Shown here one piece after another: positions 33,989 to 42,970 of a stretch of 64,000 bases of DNA. Each line of letters starts with the position of its first letter. The stretch's first letter is position 1. The stretch comes from Sphingomonas faeni (GTDB taxonomy: Bacteria; Pseudomonadota; Alphaproteobacteria; Sphingomonadales; Sphingomonadaceae): assembly GCF_003053745.1 (NCBI RefSeq), contig NZ_QAYE01000007.1, positions 186,001-250,000 on the forward strand, in the 5' to 3' direction. A model generated the notes under the pieces. That model did no database searches. It was not told where the DNA came from and saw only the letters and a list, made by a program, of their open reading frames with translations. The translations under genes were made by a program, and so were the position numbers.

Positions 33989-34324
33989 ATGGCCTCTTTC
34001 AAGGACCCCAGCTTCCAGGACCGTACGAGCAGCGCAGCCGCCGCCAAGCAGAAGGCGCTCGAAGCGCTGCGTGCCAAGCCGCCGATCGACGAAGCGGTCG
34101 TCGCCGAGCGCCTTGCGGCGCGCGAGGCCAAGGAATTGGCAGAGCGCGAGAAGCGTGCTGCCAAGCGTGCTGCAGAGGACGAGGCCAAGGCTGCGAAGAA
34201 GGCTGAGGCCGAGGCTGCTGCTGCCAAGAAGCGCGAGGCCGAGGCTAAGGTCGAACTGACCGACGCCGAGAAGAAGGCGATTCGTGATGCGAAGTATGCG
34301 GCGCGGAAGAACAAGAAGAAGTGA
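33989..34324 (+). CDS. DUF6481 family small protein, Lys/Ala/Glu-rich
   Basis: A 111-residue, very highly charged protein starting MASFKDPSFQDR. Most of it is a long predicted helix or coiled coil of EAKEL-, AEREKRAAK- and AEAEA-type heptads, with a Lys-rich C-terminus (ARKNKKK). This pattern fits the DUF6481 family, which is common in Sphingomonadales and has no known role. ATG at 33989 is chosen because FKDPSFQDR begins the conserved part; no better upstream start is seen. Confidence 0.75.
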   Translation: MASFKDPSFQDRTSSAAAAKQKALEALRAKPPIDEAVVAERLAAREAKELAEREKRAAKRAAEDEAKAAKKAEAEAAAAKKREAEAKVELTDAEKKAIRDAKYAARKNKKK

Positions 34325-34400
34325 TTTTGGGCGGTCGTTTGGCCGCCCATTTTGATTGAACGACTGCTCGCTTGGAGCAACCGTCTCAAAAAAGACCCGC

Positions 34401-34505
34401 CACCCCGGCGAAGGCCGGGGCCCAGTTGGCAAGGTTGAGGTAACTAAGCGCAGTCCACCGTTGGCAACTTCCCCCAACTGGGCCCCGGCCTTCGCCGGGG
34501 TGGTG
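34401..34505. repeat. Palindromic repeat, family 1 (DUF6481/nodT gap, copy 1)
   Basis: The left arm CACCCCGGCGAAGGCCGGGG plus CCCAGTTGG and the complementary right arm at 34474-34505 enclose a ~44-base centre containing GTAAC-like bases. It is essentially intact. Confidence 0.85.
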
Positions 34506-34535
34506 CTTCTGAAACGGGCGCAACCCACTAACTAG

Positions 34536-34594
34536 CTTGTTCTCCCGCGAAGGCGGGAGCCCAGACTGGGCTCCCGCCTTCGCGGGAGAACAAG
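34536..34594. repeat. Perfect 59-bp palindrome, family 2 (DUF6481/nodT gap, copy 2)
   Basis: Two exact 29-base complementary arms, beginning CTTGTTCTCCCGCGAAGGCG, are separated by a single A at 34565. Other family-2 copies have centres of roughly 20-40 bases, so here the centre is lost. Together with the family-1 copy it fills the 306-base gap between the DUF6481 gene and nodT; no gene is seen. Confidence 0.88.
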
Positions 34595-34630
34595 TAGGTT
34601 CGGGTGACGGGCGTGTTGAAGCGCGCGCGC

Positions 34631-36097
34631 CTACTCCGCCTGCTCCCAACCGCCCCCCAGCGCCTTGAACAACGCGACCGTCAGCTGCCGCAACTGCGCG
34701 TCGCTCGACACGAGCTGTTCGCGCGCGGTCAGGACGTCCGTCTCCGCATTCAGCAGCGTCGTCTGCGCCACGAAGCCGGTCCGGTACTGTGACTCCGCCG
34801 CCTTCGCGCTGCTCTGCGCATCGACCACGGCCCTCTGCAAAGCCGCATTCCGCCTCCGCTCGGCGGCGATCTGCGCGAGCGGGTCCTCGACGCCGCGCAA
34901 CGCCTGCAACACCGTCGAGCGATAGCGGAGATACGCCTGCTCGCGGTCCTCCTCGCGCGACTTCACGGTCGACTTGCGCCGGCCCCAGTCGAGCAAGGGG
35001 AACTGCGCCGCGCCCGATGCGGTCAGCTGGAGACTGTCACCCGAGAACAGATTGCCGAGTGCGGTCGAGATCAGCTGGCTCATGCCGGTCAGGCTGAACT
35101 TCGGATACATGTCCGCGACCGCCACGCCGATGTCCGCGGTGGAGGCCGCAAGATCGCGTTCGGCCGCGCGCACGTCGGGGCGCCGACGCAACAGCTCCGA
35201 CGGCAACCCGGCCGGGATCGTCGGCACGCCGAGCGGTGCGGTCGAAGGCGTGGCGAGTTCGGATATCAGCGTCGCGGGCGGCTCGCCAAGCAGAATCGCG
35301 AGCGCGTGCATCCGGACATCGACATCGGCACGGACCGGTTCGGCGCGCGCTTCCGTGGATGTGATCGAGGCGCGCTGGCGGGTGACGTCGATCGGCGGAA
35401 CGAGGCCCACCCTGGCGGTATTACCCGCGATTTCGAGCGCACGACGCTGGCGGACGATCTCGCCCTCGATCGTCGCAAGCTGCGCCTGGTCGAGCCGGAG
35501 CGCAAAGTACGCCTGCGCGACTTCGGCGGCGAGCGTCACCGCAGCGTCGCGCTTCGACCAGACCGCCGCTTCCGTCCGCGCCCGCGCGCCCTCGGTGCTG
35601 CGCCGGACGCCGCCGAACAGGTCGAGCTCCCAGCTCGCGTCGAACCCGACGGAATAGGTCGTGATCCCGCTGCCGGGCAGCGCGATGCCGCCGGTCGAGC
35701 CGGTGCCCCCTGCCCCCGTGCCGCCGCTGAACGCGCGCGCGATCGACGAGAGGCCGGCATTCTTACTGAACTCGATATGGCTCGGGCTGGCGCTCGCATT
35801 GACGCTCGGCAACCCCTGCGAGCGTGCGACGATCTCCTGCAACCGCGCCTGACGCACGCGCGAGGCGGCGATCGCAATATCGGGATTGCCCTTGAGCGCG
35901 CGCTCGACGAGGCTGTCGAGTTGCGGATCGCCGAACGCCGACCACCAGCGTGCCGGATCGACGGTCGCACCCACTGTGGCTTGCGGACCGACGAACGCCG
36001 GCGGCACCGCCATCTCGGGAGCGACGTAATTCGGGCCGACGGTGCACCCCGCGAGCAGGGCCGCAACCGCAACCACCATGAACCGCGCACGCATCAA
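34631..36097 (-). CDS. NodT family outer-membrane efflux lipoprotein
   Basis: A TolC-like trimeric outer-membrane channel of 488 residues. It is a lipoprotein (lipobox LLAGC, Cys18, followed by TVGPNYVAPE) with two outer-membrane efflux repeats (about 60-265 and 270-480) of long helices. PAGLPSELLRRRPDVRAAE is a family landmark. It is the last gene of a tetR-emrA-emrB-nodT unit and overlaps the transporter by four bases. It gives the system an exit across the outer membrane. Confidence 0.93.
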   Translation of the reverse strand: MMRARFMVVAVAALLAGCTVGPNYVAPEMAVPPAFVGPQATVGATVDPARWWSAFGDPQLDSLVERALKGNPDIAIAASRVRQARLQEIVARSQGLPSVNASASPSHIEFSKNAGLSSIARAFSGGTGAGGTGSTGGIALPGSGITTYSVGFDASWELDLFGGVRRSTEGARARTEAAVWSKRDAAVTLAAEVAQAYFALRLDQAQLATIEGEIVRQRRALEIAGNTARVGLVPPIDVTRQRASITSTEARAEPVRADVDVRMHALAILLGEPPATLISELATPSTAPLGVPTIPAGLPSELLRRRPDVRAAERDLAASTADIGVAVADMYPKFSLTGMSQLISTALGNLFSGDSLQLTASGAAQFPLLDWGRRKSTVKSREEDREQAYLRYRSTVLQALRGVEDPLAQIAAERRRNAALQRAVVDAQSSAKAAESQYRTGFVAQTTLLNAETDVLTAREQLVSSDAQLRQLTVALFKALGGGWEQAE

Positions 36098-37710
36098 TGC
36101 ATCCCTCCCGAGGGGGCGCCGCCGGTCTTGCCGGAGCGCATGAATAGAACCAGTGGCGCGACGACCAGCACGACCACCATCATCGCGCGGAACACGTCAA
36201 GGAACGCGAGCATCGTCGCCTGCCGCTGCATCTGGCTGTAGAGAACGGCCAACGGCGTCGTCGCATCGCCCTGCCCGCCGAACACGCTCGTCGCCTTCTG
36301 CATCCAGTCGTTATAGTTCGGATCGAGCGGGTTGAGCGTCTGCGTCAGCTCCGACTGATGCCGCTGCAACCCGCCCGCGAGCTGCGTCTGCGCGAAACAG
36401 ATGCCAATCGTGCCGCCGAGATTGCGCGAGACGTTGAGCAGGCTCGACGCCTGCGCGGTCTGCGTCTGCTTGAGCCCGACATAGGCGATCGCGTTGATCG
36501 GCACGAACAGGAACGGCAGCGCCATCGCCTGGAACAGCCGCGCGAACGCCGCGTCGGAGAACGCGATGTCGGCGGTCAGGTGGCTCATGTTCCACAGCGC
36601 GAACGCCTGCACCAGCAACGCCGGGAACAGGAGGAAGCGGACATCGACCAGCCCGCTCAGTCGCCCCGCGAACGGCACCATGACGAGCGTCGCGAGACCG
36701 CCGGCGGTCAGCGCGAGCCCGGCGTCGAGCGAACTGTAGCCGAGCACCTGTTGCAGCATCTGCGGAATGAGCTGCGTGGTGCCGAACAGGATCATGCCGG
36801 TGACGCCCATCACGCCGATCGTCAGCGCGAAGTTGCGATTCTTCAGCAGCTTGAGGTCGATCACCGGGTCCTTGTGGTTCAGCTCCCAGACGACGAGCGT
36901 CACCAGCGACACCGCGGCGATAATCGCCGACATGACGATGAAGCCGCTCGAAAACCAATCCTCGCGCTCGCCGCGATCGAAGGTGAGTTCGAGGAAGCCG
37001 AGCCCGAGCGCGACCAGCGCGACGCCGACATAGTCGATCGTCAGGCCGTTCTTGAACCGCTCGTTACGGTCCTTCTTCACTTGGGGCGGCTCGTCGACGA
37101 ACGTCTCGACCAAGAACCACGCGGCGATGCCGACGGGGACGTTGATCAGGAACACCCAGTGCCAGCTCGAATATTCGACGATGTAGCCGCCGAGCGTGGG
37201 CCCGAGCACGGGGCCGACGACGACGACGATCGCGAAGGCGGCGAACGCCATCCCGCGTTGTTTCGGCGGGAAGGTGTCGGCGAGGATCGACTGCTCGACC
37301 GGCGCCAGTCCACCGCCGCCGATGCCTTGCAATACGCGGGCGACGACGAGCGTAGCGATATTGGGCGCAAGGCCGCACATCAGCGAAGCAAGCGTGAACA
37401 GGGCGATCGAGAGGAGGAAATAGCGCTTTCGGCCGATCGCGTCGCTGAGCCAGCCTGAGATCGGGATGACGATCGCGTTGGCGACGAGGTAGCTGGTCAG
37501 CACCCAGGTCGCCTGATCGGTGGTGATCGACAGCCCGCCCGAGATATGATCGAGCGCGACGTTGGCGATCGAGGTGTCCAGCACCTCCATGAAGGTCGGG
37601 ATCGAAATGATCGCGACGATCAGCCACGGGCTATACTTGCCCGCCGCCGACCGGCTTGGCGACCAGGTATGACCGCCCCCCGCATCGGCTTTTGCAGGAG
37701 CTTTCGCCAC
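36094..37710 (-). CDS. DHA2 family MFS drug:H+ antiporter, EmrB/QacA type
   Basis: A 14-helix inner-membrane exporter of 538 residues. It has the DTSIANVALDHI motif of the first helix, SGWLSDAIGRKRYFL (motif A) and the motif C region GPVLGPTLGGYI. The basic, Gly-rich N-terminus is cytoplasmic. With the HlyD-type adaptor directly upstream and NodT downstream it forms an EmrAB-TolC-like tripartite pump. Substrates are probably hydrophobic drugs or uncouplers. Confidence 0.93.
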   Translation of the reverse strand: MAKAPAKADAGGGHTWSPSRSAAGKYSPWLIVAIISIPTFMEVLDTSIANVALDHISGGLSITTDQATWVLTSYLVANAIVIPISGWLSDAIGRKRYFLLSIALFTLASLMCGLAPNIATLVVARVLQGIGGGGLAPVEQSILADTFPPKQRGMAFAAFAIVVVVGPVLGPTLGGYIVEYSSWHWVFLINVPVGIAAWFLVETFVDEPPQVKKDRNERFKNGLTIDYVGVALVALGLGFLELTFDRGEREDWFSSGFIVMSAIIAAVSLVTLVVWELNHKDPVIDLKLLKNRNFALTIGVMGVTGMILFGTTQLIPQMLQQVLGYSSLDAGLALTAGGLATLVMVPFAGRLSGLVDVRFLLFPALLVQAFALWNMSHLTADIAFSDAAFARLFQAMALPFLFVPINAIAYVGLKQTQTAQASSLLNVSRNLGGTIGICFAQTQLAGGLQRHQSELTQTLNPLDPNYNDWMQKATSVFGGQGDATTPLAVLYSQMQRQATMLAFLDVFRAMMVVVLVVAPLVLFMRSGKTGGAPSGGMH

Positions 37711-37711
37711 C

Positions 37712-38890
37712 TCAGCGGACCTTGACGGTCGGCACCACCGACATGCCGGGGCCGATCGGATAGCGCTTCGGATCGGGGCCGTTCTTCGCGTCGAACACGA
37801 TACGGACGGGGACGCGCTGGACCACCTTCACGTAGTTGCCGGTCGCGTTCTGCGGGGGCAGCAAGGCGAACGCTTGGCCGGCGCCGCGCTGGATCGAGTC
37901 GACATGACCCTTGAAATCGACGCCGGGATACGCGTCGACATGGATGTCGACGGGCTGGCCGATCTTCATCAGCGTGAGCTGCGTTTCCTTGAAGTTGGCC
38001 GTCACCCACATTGTGTCGGGGACGATCGCCATCAGCTGCGTGCCGGGCCCGACATAGGAGCCGACGTTGACCGAGCGGTTGACGACCTGCCCCGCGACCG
38101 GCGCGGTCAGGCGGAGATCACCGATCGTGACGTTGGCTTGGTCGACCTGCGCGCGACGGGCGTCGATCACCGACTTCGCTGCGCCGACCTGCTTCCGGGC
38201 GACGCTGATCTGCGCGGTGGCGGTGTCGATCTGCTCGCGGGCGGCGGCGGCATCGGCTGCGGTCTGGCGAGCGGTGGCGCGCGCCTGATCGAGCTGTTGG
38301 CCGGCAACCGCGCTCGGATCGAGCCGCAGCAACGCCTCGTAGCGCGCGAGATCCTGCTGCGCCTTCACCGCGGCGGCCATCGGGACGCGTGCTTGGGCGG
38401 CAGCCTGCTGGCGTTGCGCCTCGGCGGCGGTGACCTGCGCTTGTGCCTGTGCGAACTGTGCGCGCGCCTGCGATTCGTTCGCCTGCGCCTCGGCGACCTG
38501 CGCGTCGCGGCCGGATGCCTTGATGACCGCAAGCAGGCGGCCCGCTTCGACATGGCGGTTGTCGATGTCCGCGACCTGAACCAGCGTGCCCGCAACCTGT
38601 GGCGCGAGACGGACGATGTGCGTGTCGACGAACGCGTCGTCGGTCGACTCGAACTGCCGCGCATGAAGCCAGTAGAGCACGCCGCCGATGATCGACCCGC
38701 CGACGACGATGACGAGGATGATCCAGAAGAGCGGCTTCTTGAAGACCGACGGCTTCTTGTCGTCGCCCCCGGCCTTGTCGTCGTCAGACTCGTCCTGCTG
38801 GTCGGTATCGGACTGCTGATCCTCGCCGTTCGGATCGTCCTTGCGATCCTCGTCGTGGTCGGTGTCGGAATGAGTGTTCTGGTCGGTCAT
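37712..38890 (-). CDS. HlyD/EmrA family membrane fusion protein
   Basis: The periplasmic adaptor of the pump, 392 residues. An unusually long acidic cytoplasmic N-terminus (about 1-46, mainly Asp, Gln and Asn) is followed by one helix (about 52-74). The biotinyl-lipoyl halves come next (FESTDDAFVDTHIVRLAPQVAGTL and RLTAPVAGQVVNRSVNVGSYVGPG), split by a long Ala/Gln-rich coiled coil (about 130-225). It lies one base from the transporter gene and eight bases from tetR. Confidence 0.92.
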   Translation of the reverse strand: MTDQNTHSDTDHDEDRKDDPNGEDQQSDTDQQDESDDDKAGGDDKKPSVFKKPLFWIILVIVVGGSIIGGVLYWLHARQFESTDDAFVDTHIVRLAPQVAGTLVQVADIDNRHVEAGRLLAVIKASGRDAQVAEAQANESQARAQFAQAQAQVTAAEAQRQQAAAQARVPMAAAVKAQQDLARYEALLRLDPSAVAGQQLDQARATARQTAADAAAAREQIDTATAQISVARKQVGAAKSVIDARRAQVDQANVTIGDLRLTAPVAGQVVNRSVNVGSYVGPGTQLMAIVPDTMWVTANFKETQLTLMKIGQPVDIHVDAYPGVDFKGHVDSIQRGAGQAFALLPPQNATGNYVKVVQRVPVRIVFDAKNGPDPKRYPIGPGMSVVPTVKVR

Positions 38891-38898
38891 GCCTGGCC

Positions 38899-39522
38899 CT
38901 ATTCTTCAGCACGCATCGAATCGAGAATGGCGTCGATATTGGCGTCGATACGCGCCTTGATATCGTGGATGTCGTCGGCCCCGAGCGCATCGCGCCCGAG
39001 CAGTTTGAGGAAAGTGGCGCGGCTCGATCGCAGCGCGAGGACCTGCCCCATCAACGTGATCGTCGTGATCCGCGCGACGCGCGCGCTGGTACAGCCGGTC
39101 GCGGTGGCGACGAGATCGGCAAGCGTCTCGATCATCTGCCCCATCACGCCGCCATAAATCCGCTCGAACGCCGCACCGGGTTTCATCTGCTCGCGCAGGA
39201 CGAACAGCGTCCAGTCGGCGTTCTCGTCGCTCGCCATCTTGTCCGCGAGCCGCGCGAATATCCGGTGGATCCGGGTGCGGGCTGCGGCGGCATCCTCGAC
39301 GACCCCGGCGGGTACGTCGAACGGCTCGGTCATCATCGCGGACATGCGCTCGGCGATCCGATCCGCCGCGGCGAGATACAGCCCGTCCTTACCGCCGTAA
39401 TGATAGGTGATCGACGACATCGCCGTGCCCGCCGCCGCAGCGATCGCGCGCGTGCTTGCCCCCTCCAGCCCCTTGCTGCCGAATTCGCTGATCGCGATGT
39501 CTAGGAGTCGTGACTGGACCAC
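38899..39522 (-). CDS. TetR family regulator (CerR-type C-terminal domain)
   Basis: A 207-residue repressor. The N-terminal helix-turn-helix (about 1-50) contains LLDIAISEFGSKGLEGASTRAIAAAAGTAMSSITYHYGGKDGLY. The C-terminal domain, with REQMKPGAAFERIY, resembles the CerR/CecR group of efflux regulators. It is the first gene of the efflux operon, so it probably represses its own transcript until a drug binds. A near-perfect 18-bp palindrome lies 10 bases upstream of its ATG. Confidence 0.9.
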   Translation of the reverse strand: MVQSRLLDIAISEFGSKGLEGASTRAIAAAAGTAMSSITYHYGGKDGLYLAAADRIAERMSAMMTEPFDVPAGVVEDAAAARTRIHRIFARLADKMASDENADWTLFVLREQMKPGAAFERIYGGVMGQMIETLADLVATATGCTSARVARITTITLMGQVLALRSSRATFLKLLGRDALGADDIHDIKARIDANIDAILDSMRAEE

Positions 39523-39531
39523 GGGCGACGC

Positions 39532-39549
39532 TTAGTTCGATCGAACGAA
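39532..39549. promoter_or_regulatory. Putative TetR-type operator
   Basis: TTAGTTCGATCGAACGAA is an 18-bp palindrome with one mismatched pair; its core GTTCGATCGAAC (39535-39546) is perfect. It sits directly upstream of the tetR ATG, the usual place for autoregulation of an efflux operon. Confidence 0.55.
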
Positions 39550-39604
39550 CCAACCTAATGAAGAAGCCGTCATGTTTGGGTTTGCCACCCGATACAACCT
39601 GAAT

Positions 39605-39718
39605 TCCCCCCTCCCTGGAAGGGAGGGGTTGGGGGGTGGGTAGGCCCGCTCGCGCCGCGACTGTTCGGCGATACGGAAACCGACCCACCCCCGGCCCCTC
39701 CCTTCCAGGGAGGGGGGA
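39605..39718. repeat. Palindromic repeat, family 3 (tetR/tRNA-Val gap)
   Basis: The outer arms CCCCCTCCCTGGAAGGGAGG and CCCCTCCCTTCCAGGGAGGG each fold and pair with each other. The ~45-base centre contains GGTTGGGGGGTGGG and its partial complement. The rest of the gap up to tRNA-Val shows nothing. Confidence 0.82.
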
Positions 39719-39784
39719 GAAGATCGGAGTGCACGCCAGAAACAGCAACGCCGGCCCCTTCGTATGAAGGAACCGGCGTAAATC

Positions 39785-39859
39785 TGGTGGGCGCGGCTGG
39801 GATTGAACCAGCGACCCCACCCGTGTGAAGGGTGTGCTCTACCACTGAGCTACGCGCCC
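39785..39859 (-). tRNA. tRNA-Val (CAC)
   Basis: A 75-base cloverleaf with encoded CCA and a fully paired acceptor stem GGGCGCG/CGCGCCC. The anticodon stem is CACCC/GGGTG with loop TTCACAC (CAC at 34-36). The T arm contains GGTTCAATCCC. Confidence 0.95.
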
Positions 39860-39926
39860 GAAACTCGTTCGGAAGCGGGCCTTTAGGCAGACCCCGTCCA
39901 CCTGTCCAGCCCTATCGACACCGGTC

Positions 39927-40199
39927 CTAGTTGACCGCGTCCTTCAGGCCCTTGCCGGCCTTGAACTTCGGCTGTGTCGAGGCCTTGATCGTCATCGGCT
40001 CGCCGGTCCGGGGATTGCGGCCGGTCGACGCCTTGCGCTTCGAGATCGAGAACGTGCCGAAACCGACCAGGCGAACCTCGTCGCCCTTCTTCAACGATGC
40101 CTCGATCGCGTCGAACACCGCCTCGACGGCCTTGACCGCGTCGGCCTTCACCAGCCCGGACGTGTCGGCAACCGTCGCGATCAGTTCCTGCTTGTTCAT
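39927..40199 (-). CDS. hupB: DNA-binding protein HU
   Basis: A 90-residue nucleoid protein, starting MNKQELIATVADTSGL. The beta-arm signature GFGTFSISKRKASTGRNPRTGEP carries the conserved proline that bends DNA. Size and composition are standard for alphaproteobacterial HU. It lies directly downstream of lon, an arrangement common in proteobacteria, but has its own strong promoter in the gap. Confidence 0.96.
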   Translation of the reverse strand: MNKQELIATVADTSGLVKADAVKAVEAVFDAIEASLKKGDEVRLVGFGTFSISKRKASTGRNPRTGEPMTIKASTQPKFKAGKGLKDAVN

Positions 40200-40258
40200 A
40201 TAGTCCCCCGGAAAGTCTCAAGTCGGCCGCGATAGAATCACGGCCGCAGTCAGCGCGC

Positions 40259-40287
40259 AATAATGCGGCGGCCCCGTCTGCTGTCAA
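40259..40287 (-). promoter_or_regulatory. Sigma-70-type promoter of hupB
   Basis: On the minus strand, TTGACA (40287-40282) is followed after 16 or 17 bases by CATTAT/ATTATT. The -35 matches the consensus in all six bases. The predicted transcript starts about 50-55 bases before the HU start codon; its leader includes a GGCCG..CGGCC hairpin. Confidence 0.6.
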
Positions 40288-40326
40288 ACGAAACCGCCGC
40301 GTCATCGCTTACGATCCAAACATGGA

Positions 40327-42720
40327 TCAGTGGTGAAGCCCCCCCCCGACCGGTGCGATCGGTGCCGGTGGCAATGCCGCCAGCTCGTCCGCATCGGTCC
40401 ACTCGATCGCTTCGAGCGACTCGGTCAGCGCCAGACGCAGCACCTCGTCGACATGCGAAACGGGGATGATCTTCAACCCCGCCTTGATGTTCGCCGGGAT
40501 CTCCGCGAGGTCCTTCTCGTTCTCGGCCGGGATCAGCACCGTCTCGATCCCGCCACGAAGCGCGGCGAGCAGCTTCTCCTTGAGGCCGCCGATCGGAAGC
40601 ACGCGACCTCGCAGCGTCACCTCGCCGGTCATCGCCACCTCGCGCCGGATCGGCACGCCGGTCAGCGTCGAGACGATCGACGTGACCATGCCGATACCCG
40701 CCGACGGACCATCCTTCGGCACCGCACCCTCGGGCAGATGGATGTGGATATCCTTCCGCGCGAACAGGCTCGGCTTGATCCCGTAGCTCGGCGCGCGGGC
40801 CTTCACATAGCTGAACGCGGTCTCGATCGACTCCTTCATCACGTCGCCGAGCGTACCGGTGAGCTTGGCCTGCCCCTTGCCCGCGACCGTCACGCTCTCG
40901 ATCGTCAGCAGCTCGCCGCCGACCTCGGTCCAGGCCAGCCCGGTGACCGCACCGATCTGGTTCTCGGTCTCGCCGAGCCCATGGCGATACTTCTGCACGC
41001 CGGCATACTCACCGATGTTCTCAGGCGTGATCGTGACGCTGGTCGTCTTGTTCTCGAGGATCTGGCGCAGCGCCTTGCGGCACAGCTTGGCGATCTCGCG
41101 CTCCAGCGTACGTACGCCGGCCTCGCGCGTGTATTGCTGGATGAGCGTGCGAAGTCCCTCCTGCGTCAGCGTGAATTCGCCCGGCTTCAGTCCGTGCGCC
41201 TCGATCTGCTTCTCGACCAGATGACGCTCGGCGATCTCGACCTTCTCGTCCTCGGTATACCCCTCCAGACGGATGATCTCCATGCGATCGAGCAACGCCT
41301 GCGGCAGGTTCAGCGAGTTGGCCGTGCAGACGAACATCACGTCCGATAGGTCGATATCGACCTCCAGATAATGGTCCTGGAACTTGCCGTTCTGCTCCGG
41401 ATCGAGGACCTCCAGCAGCGCCGACGCCGGATCGCCACGGAAATCCTGGCCGAGCTTGTCGATCTCGTCGAGCAGGAACAGCGGGTTCGACGTGCCGGCC
41501 TTTTTGAGGTTCGTCACGATCTTGCCCGGCAGCGAACCGATATAGGTGCGGCGATGCCCACGGATCTCGGCTTCGTCACGCACGCCGCCAAGCGACTGGC
41601 GGATGAACTCGCGCCCGGTCGCCTTGGCGATCGACTTGCCGAGCGAGGTCTTGCCGACGCCCGGAGGCCCGACGAGGCACAGGATCGGCCCCTTCAGCTT
41701 GTTGGTACGCGCCTGCACCGCGAGATACTCGACGATCCGGTCCTTGACCTTCTCGAGCGCGTAGTGATCCTCGTCCAGCGTCACCTGTGCGGCGGCGATG
41801 TCCTTCTTGATCTTCGACTTCTTGCCCCAGGGGAGCCCGAGCAGGACGTCGAGATAGTTGCGCACGACGGTCGCCTCGGCGCTCATCGGCGCCATCGTCT
41901 TGAGCTTCTTCAGCTCCGACGTCGCCTTGCCGCGCGCCTCCTTGCTCATCTTGAGCGTCGCGATCTTCTGCGTCAGTTCGGCGATCTCGTCGCCTTCGCC
42001 CTCGCCGTCCTCGTTGCCGAGTTCGCGCTGGATCGCCTTCAACTGCTCGTTGAGGTAATATTCGCGCTGCGTCTTCTCCATCTGGCGCTTGACGCGGCTC
42101 TTGATCTTCTTCTCGACCTGAAGGACGCCCAGCTCGCCCTCCATCGCCGCGAACGCCATTTCGAGGCGCTTCGACGGGTTGGTTTCGAGCAGGATCGCCT
42201 GCTTCTCCGCAACCTTGATCTGGACGTTCGCGATCACCGCGTCGGACAGCTTCGACGCGTCCTCGATCTCCGACAGTTGCACCGACGTTTCCGACGAGAG
42301 CTTGCGGTTGAGCTTGGCGTAGTTCTCGAACTGGTCGACCACCGAACGCATCAGCGCGATGAGTTCCGGTCCTTCGACCTCGGCATCGGCGACCGGCTCG
42401 ACCGTTGCGGTGAGGAAGTCGCCACTTTCGTCGAGCGTTTCGAGAGTTGCACGGCCCTTGCCCTCGACGAGCACGCGGACGGTGCCGTCGGGGAGCTTCA
42501 GCAGCTGCAATACGGTCGCGGTGACGCCCATCGAATACAGGTCGTCGCGCGAGGGATCGTCCTCCGCCGGGTCGACCTGCGCGACGAGATAGATCTCCTT
42601 GTCCGCCGCCATCGCCGCTTCGAGCGCGGCAACGGACTTATCGCGGCCGACGAACAGCGGCACGATCATGTGCGGGAACACGACGATGTCGCGAAGGGGA
42701 AGGACGGGGTACTGGGTCAT
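40327..42720 (-). CDS. lon: ATP-dependent protease Lon
   Basis: A hexameric AAA+ serine protease that removes misfolded and regulatory proteins. The 797-residue protein has an N-terminal substrate domain, the Walker A motif [15 protein letters not shown] and Walker [11 protein letters not shown]. The proteolytic Ser/Lys dyad is [11 protein letters not shown] with [14 protein letters not shown] at 42720 is chosen because GGAG lies eight bases upstream; an ATG eight codons earlier lacks this. It is separate from the clpXP/tig cluster in this genome. Confidence 0.96.
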   Translation of the reverse strand: MTQYPVLPLRDIVVFPHMIVPLFVGRDKSVAALEAAMAADKEIYLVAQVDPAEDDPSRDDLYSMGVTATVLQLLKLPDGTVRVLVEGKGRATLETLDESGDFLTATVEPVADAEVEGPELIALMRSVVDQFENYAKLNRKLSSETSVQLSEIEDASKLSDAVIANVQIKVAEKQAILLETNPSKRLEMAFAAMEGELGVLQVEKKIKSRVKRQMEKTQREYYLNEQLKAIQRELGNEDGEGEGDEIAELTQKIATLKMSKEARGKATSELKKLKTMAPMSAEATVVRNYLDVLLGLPWGKKSKIKKDIAAAQVTLDEDHYALEKVKDRIVEYLAVQARTNKLKGPILCLVGPPGVGKTSLGKSIAKATGREFIRQSLGGVRDEAEIRGHRRTYIGSLPGKIVTNLKKAGTSNPLFLLDEIDKLGQDFRGDPASALLEVLDPEQNGKFQDHYLEVDIDLSDVMFVCTANSLNLPQALLDRMEIIRLEGYTEDEKVEIAERHLVEKQIEAHGLKPGEFTLTQEGLRTLIQQYTREAGVRTLEREIAKLCRKALRQILENKTTSVTITPENIGEYAGVQKYRHGLGETENQIGAVTGLAWTEVGGELLTIESVTVAGKGQAKLTGTLGDVMKESIETAFSYVKARAPSYGIKPSLFARKDIHIHLPEGAVPKDGPSAGIGMVTSIVSTLTGVPIRREVAMTGEVTLRGRVLPIGGLKEKLLAALRGGIETVLIPAENEKDLAEIPANIKAGLKIIPVSHVDEVLRLALTESLEAIEWTDADELAALPPAPIAPVGGGLHH

Positions 42721-42761
42721 GAACGCTCCGGTGGGTGCCTGCATGGGGGCATAATCTACAG

Positions 42762-42791
42762 CTTATATGGTGAGGATGAACCGTCCATCAA
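42762..42791 (-). promoter_or_regulatory. Promoter of lon
   Basis: On the minus strand TTGATG and TATAAG are separated by 18 bases, about 40 bases upstream of the lon start. The overlapping CACCATAT resembles the -10 of heat-shock (RpoH) promoters, but the upstream element is weak, so heat-shock control is only a possibility. Confidence 0.45.
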
Positions 42792-42840
42792 TTGGTTGGC
42801 GGTGGTTAGGGGTTTTGGCGCGTTGCCCGAAGCCCACCCG

Positions 42841-42917
42841 TTCTCCTGCGAACGCGGGAGTCCAGGGTAACGGGCAGCGGTTTTAGTGATCCTGGGCTCC
42901 TGCGTTCGCAGGAGAAC
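42841..42917. repeat. Palindromic repeat, family 2 (lon/M1 peptidase gap)
   Basis: The arms TTCTCCTGCGAACGCGGGAG and CTCCTGCGTTCGCAGGAGAA surround a ~37-base centre, with TCCAGG and CCTGG at the inner ends. It ends 53 bases before the peptidase ATG at 42971; an upstream in-frame ATG at 42923 lies just past the element. Confidence 0.85.
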
Positions 42918-42970
42918 GGGCGGTGGCGGATCGCACTTGTGCGCGAGCCGCCCAGGCGCGAGAACGCGGC

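Noticed and set aside
34401..34594. Closely spaced palindromes considered as a CRISPR array or integron attC sites
   Set aside because: Only two units of different families, no regular spacers, no cas or integrase genes, and the same elements recur singly elsewhere.
42762..42791. Heat-shock (RpoH) promoter of lon
   Set aside because: CACCATAT resembles the -10 element, but no CTTGAAA-like -35 is present; reported only as a general promoter.
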